A stretch of 64,000 bases of DNA from Litsea cubeba (taxonomy: Eukaryota > Streptophyta > Magnoliopsida > Laurales > Lauraceae), in assembly GCA_012931725.1 (NCBI GenBank), contig CM022948.1, positions 72,983,552 to 73,047,551 of the forward strand, written 5' to 3'. Each line of letters begins with the position of its first letter. Position 1 is the stretch's first letter. Shown here in pieces: positions 1-10,933 of this stretch. The notes beneath the pieces were generated by a model. The model had not been told where the DNA came from. It made no database searches and was given only the letters and a program-made list of their open reading frames with translations. Both the position numbers and the translations under genes were made by a program.

Positions 1-15
1 TTCCAGTTACGTCCA

Positions 16-2644
16 CTAGCCGGTTATCGGAGGATTGCGACACCCTCCACGGTTATGCCCCCTCCCTTTGCAATTTGAACACGTTACAACCCTTCTCTGT
101 CGACCACGATCTTCGGCACGGATCCGCATCTTCCTTGGACGTCCGGGCTGTTTAGTGGCTCTCGGTGGAAGCACCCTGACGTCACATGTGTGCTCCCATT
201 GTTTGAGGTCACGAGTAGCATGAATGACTTCACTATACGATGTACGGTAAGTGCTTGACAGATACCAATGCTCGACGAATGCGTATGGATCATAATTTCT
301 GACCTTCATTGAAGCCAATGCGTGACTACACGGGATGCCCAATAGCTGCCATTTCCGACATGTGCAGGTTCTCCGTTCGATGTCAACAACGTCAACATAC
401 TCCGCAGATTGAACCTGAAATTCAACGAGACCGGCTACTCGAACGTGCACTCGACGAGCATCCTCCATTTCTTGGCTCAGAAGTTTCTCCGCATACGGAG
501 TTAGACGAAATGTTATGCCTTCAGATATCAAATGTCGTTTCTGATAGAACTCCATTAATTTGGCCCGTATTTCCTCAACCTGAGTTGTGATAGGCAGGAC
601 TCTTGTGTCTTTTAAGAGACTGTTAGTGCACTCTGCCGCGTTGCTAGTAAGCATCTCATACCGACAACCTTCTACGTATGCATTCGCCCAACGTTGCCGC
701 CTAATTGCCGCAATATAGTTAAACGCCTCTTCGCTTACTGCACGTATGTCCGTCATGTAAGCCTCGTACTCGTAAGGCCTATATGACTTTGCTGCCCGCC
801 AGAATTTCATTACTATTGCACCATCGCTGAAAGCAGCCTTGATGTTTTCAGCAATGTGTCGACAACAGAAACAGTGAATTGCAGATGGGATAGTATTCTT
901 CAATGCTGGAATGAGGCCCTTCTGACGGTCTGAGATAATAGTCAAGTTGGCAGGCTCACCCAGTGCTAAGTTCAAATTAGCTAGGAACCACTCCCAGCTG
1001 TCACGACGTTCAGATTCCGCAAATCCAAAAGCGATTGGAAGCAACTTCTGATTGGCATCATGTGTTACTGCAACAAGCAAGACATCCGGATACTTTCCAC
1101 GAAGATGTGAACCGTCGACAGCAATTACCGGTCTCAACGAAGACGTGAAAGACCTTAAACAATGTCCAAAGGCACAAAAGAATCTTCTGAAACGGTCTTC
1201 TGTTGTGGTGTCTATGTTTGTTACAGTGCCAGGGTTGCACATATGAAGTTCTTTACAATACAGAGGTAACTGCTGGAAGGAGTCTTCATACGATCCACGA
1301 ACCATATTCAGTGCCATCTGCCTTGCTATATAAGCCTTCCTGTAGCAAATGGTCACACCAAACTCCATCTGATAGTCATTCATGATCTCCTTGGGTTTCA
1401 AATTTACATTCTGTCTGACCCTATCCATGATGAACTCTGTAATAAGTGCCGAAGATGCTTGTCGATGTGCCATGCCCATCATTGGCCTTGAGCATTTATG
1501 TTTAGGATTGTAAGTCCTTACTTTAAATTGTGGGCCTGATTAGACAATTGAAGCGTGAATACGCCATGGACATTCCTGATCTCTGCAGCGTGCAGTTACC
1601 TTGGTCATATTGGTCTTCAAGGGTTTGAGAGTGAAGTTGCTATAAATTGCAAACTTAGACAAAGTATTCCGGAAAGTTTGTCGGTCTTGGAATTCACGGC
1701 CGATCCACATTTCCCGTGCCGAGTTGTTGCCAACATTTGTATTTATGTCCCAGGGCTCCATTTTATCCTCAAAATCAACAGCCGGAGTTTCATTACAACG
1801 AAATGGCTCACTCCTTGGATTGGTTATTGCTACCTCAGCTGGACTATAATTACAATCTAATGCCTCATTGATTGGATTGCCTCATTCAAATTTACTTTCG
1901 GCCTTAGACATTGGAATCGAATGGACTTGGCCTATGGCGGGGGGACCATTAAGATGGATATCATCAACACGGTTTGACCCAAATACCAGATCATCATCAA
2001 TAGTGCCTTGTCCGTCCGTCTGATGTGGACTGCAATCAACCCGCACAGTAGGGAAATACATGTCTTTGTCTTCACGGATGTCAATGGTAGATACGTATCC
2101 ACTAATAGTTGAGTTTAACCCTTCTTTTTTTATGAAAGGTCCTGATGCTTTCTTTGGTCTTTCCACAGTAGTACGACGGACAGAGTTCCTTTGAAACCTA
2201 TAATGAATAATTATATAAATAAGCAACTAGGAAGAAAAATCGTTCATTTGACGAATGTAAAATCAGCTGATGAAATCTATAAGTGTACCTCCAATTATCT
2301 CCTCCTACGCACTGCTCCTTGTTCCGACCGTTGAAGACGTATAAATATATCCCATTAGAGTCGTCGCCCGATGCTTTCAACATACTTCTAACATCAATAT
2401 CATCATCAATGCTGGCCATGGAGAATGCTCGTCCGTTGTGATGTAGGTATTGCATGCTTATATTCTGGATGGATGATAAGTCCCCATTAGATGCTTCAAT
2501 TGCTTCTTTAACCAAAGATTCAAATGTTATGTCTGTAGCTAAATATCTCATCTTCTGCTTTCCTCCGTTGTACACAGGACGACTTATATCGAATTCAAAG
2601 TCACCGCCATAGTGGAAGATGAACAACACCTCTCTATCTGACAT
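16..2644 (-). pseudogene. MULE (Mutator-like) transposase with PB1-like N-terminus, two nonsense codons
   Basis: Cut-and-paste transposase of the plant Mutator superfamily. Exon 1 is 2289-2644, starting at the ATG at 2644; a 91-bp GT-AG intron spans 2198-2288; exon 2 is 16-2197. Joined, the frame is 846 codons including the stop, with no frameshift. Domain order: PB1-like domain (about residues 1-105); linker; MuDR DNA-binding domain around the residues EFQDRQTFRNTLSKFAIYSN; MULE catalytic core with Asp in VIAVDGSHLRGKY and in IISDRQKGL and the CxxHI motif CCRHIAENIK; SWIM zinc finger CTCRKWQLLGIPCSHA; C-terminal zinc knuckle CSNCKGRGHNRGGC. Two in-frame stops interrupt it: TGA at 1882-1884 and TAA at 1540-1542; the sequence between and after them still reads as MULE. 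Terminal inverted repeats were not found; the downstream end lies outside the window. A domesticated MUSTANG-type gene also has this architecture, but the stops argue for a dead transposon. Confidence 0.9.
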
Positions 2645-5042
2645 GCTGTCATTATATCAGAAGAAATTAATAAAGACATCAGTGAAGATTAGGTACATTC
2701 AGATTGTCAGTTAATACAGAACTATATTAACAGCATTTGTAATATAATGAGTAGAGAAAATGTATTCACGTTGATAAAAATCCACACCATGCCAAATAAA
2801 AGGATTAGCAGCTGTTCTCAAATAGAAAGAAAAGGCATTTTGATCAATAGTCTATTTATTTTAGCGCTTGGAGCAATGTTTTCAAACCACGCTATTGACT
2901 GTTATTCCCTCACACATTATTCCACCCATTCTAATGTTATTTAGAAAGCATCAAGAGAACCGACTAAAATTATATTATTTATATGCAATATAGCTTTAAA
3001 GTCTAAAACTTTGTAAGATTAGTAAAAAAAAAATAAAGAAGGTATACCCAGATTCAGTTTCACCCACGACATCTTATCAAATTGATACAAATTATTTATA
3101 GTTTTTCTACTAAAAGTGACAAACGCATCAAAAGAAGGACAACTCCAAAACAAAACCATCAAACCCCATAAACCATAGCTGCCTGGGGCCTCCAAAGTAG
3201 ATTTCCCACATTATCTAGGGTTTCCAACAGTTAAATATTGCGAAAGATCTAGGTGATGGTGCTTTATGCTACATAAATCAGTCTAAGATGGTAGATAATG
3301 TGTGTACCTTTGTCTTAATGGAGTTCAACCAGCATGAAGATGGTGTTTTATGATGGTTTCTAGACGGAAGTAACTCCAGAGCAGTGTCGAAGACGAACCC
3401 AAATGTAGAAATGTGAAAAATGGAATCGGGGCGAAGGAGTATATGTTATCGCATTGTGGTCGATATCGATAATAAATATAGTCGATATCGACCATATTGC
3501 AAAACAACAAAAAAAATGTACAGAAGCCCATACGAGGGTCTCTCCCGTAACGAACAATCATCTGGGTCCCGCTGGGACGTATGCGGTCCTATAGGGATTT
3601 TATGGGTAAATTCCTCTTTTCACTTGGTTTGTAGACTTTAATTAATAACTTGAGTCTCCGGTCTTAGCCCTCTTGACTGGTACCAAAAAGCAAAAATATA
3701 AAAAATAAATGCCTAGGGACCGGATCTCCTGCATCACAATTCACAAATGCCTCCAGAGAGTTGAGGAAAGCGGAATTTTATAATTGAACTCGTTATCGAA
3801 AATCTGAATCGTTAAAAATAATCTAAGTTTACTATAAAAATATATAGAGGACTTGGTATTTATTTTCTGAAGAAAATGTACATCACTAAATAGTTAATTC
3901 ACGGATCATAACCTAGTGGAAAAAAAGAAGAAGAAGAAGCTAATCCATACAGATTATTGAGGGTTTCGTCCTCAACCCTGCTAAAAGTGGCTATGATCCA
4001 TGGGTAGGGGGATTTATGGATGCCGTCTAATAAAAGGGTGTCCCTTTCTGATCCTTTTGATTATATAGTGAATAATGTATGATAAATAATGGTGCATGTA
4101 TTGGAAGTAAATTATATGTTAAATTGATATAAAATATTTGGATGAGAATGTCCCCATGATTCTTAAATGTGATCTGACCCATTAACATTGTTATTTGCTA
4201 AGGCCTAACCCATCGACCACTTGTCTCTCATACACTCCAAACTTTGAAACTTATCCATCATCATCATTGTCATGGGGCCCACACTCGGCAAAATGACAGT
4301 TTCCATGAAAATGGAACTCATATATCTGGAACGACAGGGTTGTTGGCTTGTTGCAGACTACAGGACATCCACTAATACAAATCCCCCAGTCAATCCTGGG
4401 TGGGCAGGTTTTGTCCATCTCCCTTGGCCATTAAGCCAAGAAGTTGGACAAGTAAAAAAACCCTAATATGTCAATATACTCCTTTTTTAGTCAGACTTGG
4501 AGCTGATCTTGGACCCCATTCATTAGATCTTTGTCCAATCTTAGGAATAATTAATTAGGACATGAATATTTTCTTAGGAATCACTAATTAGGACTCCATT
4601 CTAGTCCAAGCGTTCACATACATATATGAGATCCTGGGTTGAAATCAATTCAAGCGCTCCCGCAGTGTATATATATGGTATCGGTCGCGGAAGCAACGGA
4701 GAAATTGCAGGCATTCGCTATTTGGATGCATGCTTAGTCGGATCCGCTGAGTTGGATGGAGTTCTGAGAGCTAGACTAGGTCAGTAAATTGGTTGATCAA
4801 AGAAAGCAATTTCTCATGACATATTCGAAGAAATTACCCAATCAATGACAGATTTTGACAGATCCACCCTCAATAGTTTAAACCAAAATCCTAAAAAAAA
4901 GAAAAAAGAAAAGAAAAACCCTTTCTCTTATGAAAAACTCCATATGAGGGCTTGTTCTTTGCAAGAATTATTACAATATAGAAATATAAGATCATATATA
5001 ATAATAATACTAAGTGAGGCTCACATCTTGCATTTTATTAGG
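2645..5042. other. gene-free AT-rich interval
   Basis: No coding unit recognised. It holds the sequence upstream of the MULE gene, a short inverted repeat near 3450-3501, an AAG microsatellite near 3928-3940 and other low-complexity runs. Open frames here are short, overlap on both strands and lack recognisable motifs. Confidence 0.6.
3451..3501. repeat. inverted repeat with ATCGAT-rich arms
   Basis: The 12-bp arms ggtcgatatcga (3458-3469) and tcgatatcgacc (3482-3493) are perfect reverse complements separated by 12 bp. The match extends outward with a few mismatches to gcattg/cattgc-like flanks. Each arm is itself close to palindromic. It may be the core of a decayed MITE; no target duplication was seen. 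Confidence 0.6.
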
Positions 5043-5086
5043 CAGGTGTGTAGTGAAAAAAGTACTACATCTTGCTCTCTTTTATT
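5043..5086. repeat. short dispersed repeat, copy 1
   Basis: Shares the pattern caggtgtgtagtgaaa, a variable A-rich gap, then cttgctctcttttat with two other places in the window (5770-5836 and 8802-8850). Probably the edge of one transposon family, not identified. Confidence 0.5.
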
Positions 5087-5390
5087 GGACACTCCGATTA
5101 ACCCGCCATAATGATCATGCTCATTAACACTAATGCATTTTTTTAGATTCTTTAACATTGCTTTTCTACTATTTATAGTTCTACTTAATGAAATCAATGG
5201 CAAATATTAAATTAAATACCGCTTATCGAATGTATCTCTATCATACCCTAGTAAGTTCTCCACTATTTTATCCTCTTCCTAGACTTGTCCACGGCTCTTT
5301 ATAGTAATGTATACATCTCTACCCAATTTCAAAATTTATCCAAAAAAATGCCCTACATATTCTAGACTACGAGAGAGTTCTAGATCATTC

Positions 5391-5745
5391 TAAACTCATT
5401 ATCACATAGAAAGCTATACTTTATTTATCTATACCAATCATTGCTAGATTGTAGTGTTTAACATTAGATTTTGATGTTAATAGTTCAATTTAGTCCATTT
5501 ATTGTCGACATAAAAAAAATGCCAAAATTCTATTGACCCATTGTTGTAGGTCATGAATAGATAGGCCTAAACCTATTATCACATGGAAAGCTATACATTA
5601 TTTATCCATACCAATCATTGCTAGATTGTAGTGTTTAACATTAGATTTTGATGTTAATAATTCAATTTGGTCCATTTATTGTCGACATAAAAAAATACCA
5701 AAATTCTATTGATCCATTATTGTAGGTCATGAATAGATGGGCCTA
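5391..5745. repeat. tandem duplication, 177-bp unit, two copies
   Basis: Two adjacent copies share landmarks such as attgctagattgtagtg (5440 and 5617), tccatttattgtcgacata and taggtcatgaatagat. The offset between matching positions is 177 bp and the copies differ at only a few bases. Non-coding and AT-rich. Confidence 0.85.
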
Positions 5746-5769
5746 AACCTAATTATGCATTTGATTGGG

Positions 5770-5836
5770 CAAGTGTGTAGTGAAAAAAAATATAAAAATC
5801 TCTACATCTTGCTCTCTTTTATAATAGTAGAGGATA
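5770..5836. repeat. short dispersed repeat, copy 2
   Basis: Second copy of the caagtgtgtagtgaaa ... cttgctctcttttata pattern, about 20 bp longer in the middle than the first copy. Confidence 0.5.
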
Positions 5837-6063
5837 CCCACAATTATTACATTATTTACATAATCTCTTGGTTATACCTTGATTACACCATCCAGGTAGG
5901 TGGGCCCTACTATTAGTGTGGGATACTTGTGAAGTTCTGAGATACATCATAGAAAGGGGTAAATTTGGAATGAAATGAAAAGGATAGTGTTGGAAAAGTC
6001 AACTTTTTAAACTCTTTAATGATAGTCCATGTGGCAAAATATAAAAATATAGTGGGGCACTTT

Positions 6064-6383
6064 CACGACCCGGGCCCGAGATCCGTTAAACCCCCGGATC
6101 GCGATCACATACTTACTCCCGTAAACTCCGAATTAACCGAAATTAAAACGGGATCCACAAGGGATAATCATACAAATTTGCGGAAAATTTACAAATTGCG
6201 GAATACAAATATTTTTTGTATGTCACGACCCGGGCCCGAGATCCGTTAAACCCCCGGATCGTGATCGCATACTTACTCCCGTAAACCCCGAATTAACCGA
6301 AATTAAAGCGGGATCCATAACGGATAATCATACAAATTTGCGGAAAATATACAAATTGCGGAATACATATTTTTAACATCAAC
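6064..6383. repeat. 160-bp tandem duplication of the LTR edge
   Basis: cacgacccgggcccgagatc starts at 6064 and again at 6224. The two copies stay alignable through tacaaattgcggaatac with scattered substitutions. The first copy carries the element boundary and target duplication; the second has the canonical TGTCACGACC. Confidence 0.9.
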
Positions 6384-7555
6384 CATTATCAATGTATAAT
6401 CCCAATTTAAAAGTGAGGTTCTTATGCATGAATTGTTTTGTCAACCATTGTATATTCACATACAATACAAGGTGACCAAAAATTGAATTTCCAAAATAGT
6501 TCTCCCAAAAGAATCAAAACATTCCCAAAAGAAAACCCCAAAATGAATCTCCATGTCATGACGCACTCGGATACTCGTATCAATTAGTATCCCGTCTATG
6601 CCATTCTATCAATCCTCCTGGAGGAACCGGAGCGGTCTCCTCCGCTGGCGCTGGGGCCGCTGCAGGGTCGGCATGGGCAATTGGGCCTGTAATGCCATCA
6701 ATAACATTAATGAATACGACGGTTCAACAATGCATACATAATTCTGTGATATAACATGTTAATACCTACATAATTTCATTCAACTGTATTTCTATCAATT
6801 CTAGCAATTCATTGCACAGATAATGTCATTAGTCAATTAATGGACATAACAATTTGGCAACTACCATAGCATTCATTTCATTACTTTTCATTCTTTTACC
6901 ATCTTCCCTCAAAGGAAGGATTCATCTTCCAAATGGAAGGAATAGTATAGTCATAATCTTTCAATGACAGTCATTCAATATTGTGGGACTTACTAGTGCC
7001 CGGGCCAGGGGCAACTAGCATCACCACGGAGCTCCGGAACGCCCCCAAATCCATCTACTGCAGTATGAATAATCATTTGATGAAATAGCTATGTAGTGCC
7101 AAACTTACGAGTGATCACTTTAATTTATTTCTAGATTCAATTCAAGACATGCAAGTCTAGTAAAGTCATTACGGTACAATTCAAACACATACCAATGATG
7201 GAATTCGGATAATTAGGAACTCCACTCATTTCTTTCATGATTCCAACTAACCATTCGAGTGTAACCATTGGTTATCTAATGTACGTGCTATTCTTGATGG
7301 GCATCACTTTTAATTAATTTGTACAATAGAGTCCCCGTAATTATCACTCATGGGGGTCTAGTCTATAATTCATTGAACATTCATTATGTTATTAAACTTA
7401 GGGTTCAATCACTTGAAATCTCCTTTTATTTGTCATTAATTCAATTGACCTCTAATCTCATAATAACTAGCTTTAAAACTAGTTTAGAGAGTAATTAAGT
7501 TCATAGGAAACACCCATGATCGAACGAATCTCGAAATCCAACTGGACTACGTCAC

Positions 7556-7706
7556 AGTTAAGGGACAGTCCGATCGATCGACGCACAGGTCCGATCGACG
7601 CACAGGTCCGATCGATCGGACAGAAACACTTCCCAGTTAAGGGACAGTCTGATCGATCGACGCAAAGGTCCGATCGATCGGACCTGATGGCCGATCGATC
7701 GGACAG
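7556..7706. repeat. array of palindromic CGATCGATCG motifs inside the solo LTR
   Basis: agttaagggacagt is repeated at about 7556 and 7636. Between and after them are several copies of ggtccgatcgatcggac-type palindromes separated by gacgcacag or gacgcaaag. The symmetric GATC-rich units open a frame on both strands by chance; no protein is inferred. Confidence 0.75.
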
Positions 7707-8801
7707 GTCCGGGACTGGTTCCCAAACCACCGATTTCTGCCTTTCTTCTTCCATTTTTCCTATATTTTCACTTCATACATGCACATAATTAAGGTATCTT
7801 GTCCTTCCTCATTTACCCACTCATATACACTCCAAAAGCCACATCTAATCCATCATTCATTCACAATAAACCTCATTCCAATCTATAATGAAAACTTCAT
7901 AAATGCATCTAAACAAGGTAGTGCATAAATATTAACACAATCACATAGAAAATGTATACACTTGCCCCTATTGAAGCTTCTTGAGCAAAACCCCTCTTTC
8001 TAAGCTTGTTTTTAGGTCAAACCCTTTTTAATCAAACCCTAATTTCATAAAGACAAGAAAAATGGACATTTATGAGTCATTAATGGTAGCAACCACCTCT
8101 ACACCTTTAATGGAACTTGGAAATCCTATAAAAAGTCCAAGACACTTACTTGTAGCTCAAATGAAGAATATTGAGTTCTTCCTCAAGATCCAAATGTTCT
8201 AAAAATGGAGATTGCTTGATGGGGAAGATGAAGAGGATGGAGAAGATGATGTCCTTCTCCAAGAATCACTAGAGCCCTTCTCAAAATCACCTTGATCAAT
8301 GGGAGGAGGAGAGAAAGGAGAAGGAAGTGCCTAGGGTTAACTATTGGGATGAAATGAACCCATCTCTTAGCTTATATAAGCTATCATTTTGCATTTAAGT
8401 CCACTTTCTTATACTCATTTACACTTTAAGTCAAATGAGGGCTCTTTTGACTAATCTTAAGTCAAAACTAATTGTGTATGTTATGAAAGTTAATGTATTA
8501 ATTGAGATATACGCGATGGTACCCATTTTTACCTTATTTGACGAAATACGCAAAAAATCCGTATTTACGAAAAAGTCCTTACCTCTACTTATTTAAATCA
8601 AATCTCTATTCAATGATCTTAATTTCATTCAATCTCACTTCATTATGCTCAATTCAATCATTAGAGACTTGTTTATCTCTTTTTGGTCATTAACCAACAT
8701 TAATTCAATTAATTATGCTTAATTAGTATAATTCTTAATTAATTAGCCTTAATCATTATTAATTCGGGACGAGGTGTGACAGGCACACATCTAGATGTGG
8801 G

Positions 8802-8850
8802 CCAGGTGTGTAGTGAAAGCAAAGTGCATTTTCCTCTCTTTTATAAGAGG
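8802..8850. repeat. short dispersed repeat, copy 3
   Basis: Third copy, ccaggtgtgtagtgaaag ... cctctcttttataa, just outside the right edge of the solo LTR. Nothing else recognisable lies between it and 9039. Confidence 0.5.
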
Positions 8851-9038
8851 AGTAGATATATACATGTTAAACACTCAAAATAAATGCCTCTCTTATATGG
8901 ATATTGTAAATTTTCACTTTGATATCTTTTAGAATCATGGTATAATGATTGATCATTTATAGTCCACCTGAATAAAATATTATAAAAATTCATTTCTTTT
9001 ATCCACAACAGGCCTAGATATATAAAATCTGAAACACT

Positions 9039-10390
9039 TGTAACGCCTCAATTCCGAATACAGAGAGAATCGTCAAAGTACCGAAATTGGCGAGCTACTT
9101 CCTGAAAAATCCGAGAACTTCGAAGATCGTAGGTCTGCAGTGAGGTCCAATTTAAAATTTTTTCAACAATATTATAACAACGGTTAATTTGCGGAAGTAC
9201 AAGAGTAAAGCGGAAGCAATAACAGAAATAGCAGAAGCATAAGGTATCATCAAATATGTCAACAAATAGCGGAAGCATAAGGTAACATCCAGCCTAAAAT
9301 ATCAAGTTATAAAATCAAGGTTTATTATATTTTTCCATAAACTACCCTCTCACCACAAGAAACACTCAAATCCCAAAATAAACAGATGCACTCTCAAACC
9401 CCATGTGTCGGCTCTCCAACCTCCGGCTCGACCTCTTGGTCAGCCGGTCCCCATCCGTAGTCTCCTACTACGGGCGCCTCTACGAGTGCATACGCATCGC
9501 CCTCGAACTCGGGGTCAGGACATAAGTACAAAAAATGGATCAGATCTAAAGATCTGGCAAGTCACAGTATGCAAGTAATATAGGATGCATGTATCAAAAT
9601 GAGTAGAGACAATAATGATATTATAGAATAGCAACGGTACAGATTCTAGGCAGGTGAGCAAAATAAACAAATAGAATCATAATAAATAAAATGTCTAACC
9701 TAAACAATATGACACATTCACACGAGCTGGAATATCGCGAGATATTATGCCGCGGCCCTCCCATACTGAACACAGTCGCGCCGGGGAAAATCTCACAGTG
9801 CTGAGAATTATCTAGCCCCGCATACAACATTATCCATCATCACATCCTGAGACCGGACCCGGTATCGCACCGTCCGTCTCCAACAATGCTCATCATGATA
9901 GCCACACAACACTCTCAATAGCTCCTACCAGTGATGATCAGTCCAACTGCCTGAGCTTAGATCAACTGAGTAAATGTCTATGCCGACTCAGGAAACAATA
10001 AAGGCCCGTGTCTGTCCAGGCTCTGCCTTGCGTGAACAAGGTCCTAACAAAGTCCTTAAGAGGTCCAGTACCCAATACAACCCATGGATCATAGTCCAAG
10101 TCCAAGTCCAATCATTGGATCCATACCAAGGCCCACCAAATACATGGCCTGGTTTACAACAGTCCAAATGAGATACAAGTCCATTTCCAATGACATATGA
10201 TCCATTTACACCCATGATGAGTTACAAGCCCATATAATCTAACATCTCCAGTCCAGGATAATCCACATCCAAGCTGAGGCCATAAAAGGGCCCGCTTAGC
10301 CACAGACACGGGTCAATATTCACCCAATCATATTACCGGGTCACCTCTAAGTAGTCCTAGGTTCAGGTCATCTAACTTCCAGTAACATAC
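9039..10390. mobile_element. LTR-like retrotransposon fragment
   Basis: Starts tgtaacgcctcaattccg, a typical plant gypsy LTR opening, and continues with non-coding sequence of the kind found in such LTRs (cggaag-rich stretch, then short GC-rich blocks). No convincing matching end or second LTR was found, so the right limit is approximate. No protein domain is present. Confidence 0.4.
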
Positions 10391-10595
10391 CCAGTCTGCC
10401 TTTTATGATTTTTTTAATGTTCTGGGGCCCACCTGTAAAATTAAGACCGTTCATATTCTTCAGAAGCTCAGAACGGCCATGTGTCCAATTTTCAACCATT
10501 GATGTTGCTTGGATGTTGAGATATCATCAAACAATATACAACCTATTCATGGATTCACATGTGAAATATTATGCTAGTAACAAACAGTGGAATCT

Positions 10596-10692
10596 GATCC
10601 ACATGTGAGTCATTTACATATGCAAATGACTCACATGTAAGTCATTTGCACATGTGAATCACTTTCATAGTAAACAAACGACCCCTAAGAGG
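10596..10692. mobile_element. MITE end with 14-bp inverted repeat
   Basis: catgtgagtcattt and aaatgactcacatg form a perfect 14-bp inverted repeat around an 8-bp spacer near 10600-10640, followed by a third related arm. The block ends aaacaaacgacccctaa, which resembles the inverted end (GGGGTCGTTTG) and TAA/TTA target of the Harbinger-type element at 16775. The opposite end was not found. Confidence 0.45.
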
Positions 10693-10757
10693 GATTTACT
10701 GTATATATAACCCACGCGCCACCTTGACCCCCACAAAATATAGGCAATGGCATGACT

Positions 10758-10933
10758 TTACTTAGCTCAGTTGGCCTAGGACCACGGTTTACACCCAAAG
10801 GTTGTAAGTTTGAAACTGCTCTACCACACTGGGGCTACAGGGAAGTTTACCCGACTTCCCTCTGGGTCCGGAGGGATTAGTTCAGCCCAAAGGATTGGAA
10901 ATCCTCCGATAGCAACCAAAAAAAAAAAAAAAG
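10758..10933 (+). mobile_element. tRNA-derived SINE with poly-A tail
   Basis: A tRNA-like head with A box tagctcagttgg at 10763 and a B-box-like segment ggttgtaagtttgaaac about 35 bp later is followed by an unrelated body and a 16-base A run ending at 10933. Size and order fit a plant tRNA-derived SINE transcribed by RNA polymerase III. The head does not fold as a full tRNA, so it is not annotated as a tRNA gene. Confidence 0.7.

Larger units (their letters stand above)
6061..8781. mobile_element. solo LTR, about 2.7 kb, with GGCAC target duplication
   Basis: The block begins tttcacgacccgggcc (canonical TG changed to TT at this edge; the internal second copy at 6222 keeps tgtcacgacc) and ends gggacgaggtgtgaca. 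The 5-mer ggcac occurs immediately before (6056-6060) and immediately after (8782-8786), as expected for LTR retrotransposon insertion. No gag or pol reading frame, primer-binding site or second LTR is present inside, so this is best read as a solo LTR left by LTR-LTR recombination. TATA-like sequences occur near 8123 (cctataaaaag) and 8371 (cttatataagc). The long LTR and TGTCACGACC start fit plant gypsy elements; the exact lineage cannot be told without protein domains. Confidence 0.8.

Noticed and set aside
7479..7788. Asp/Arg/Ser-rich proteins on both strands in the solo LTR
   Set aside because: Caused by the palindromic CGATCGATCG array, which reads similarly in both directions.
9034..9913. 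Possible 870-bp LTR with acact on both sides (9034-9038 and 9909-9913)
   Set aside because: The right end lacks the usual terminal symmetry and the following sequence still looks like LTR. A 5-bp match is expected by chance somewhere in this range.
10758..10835. tRNA gene
   Set aside because: Only Pol III boxes are recognisable; the cloverleaf is not. The poly-A tail shows it is a SINE.
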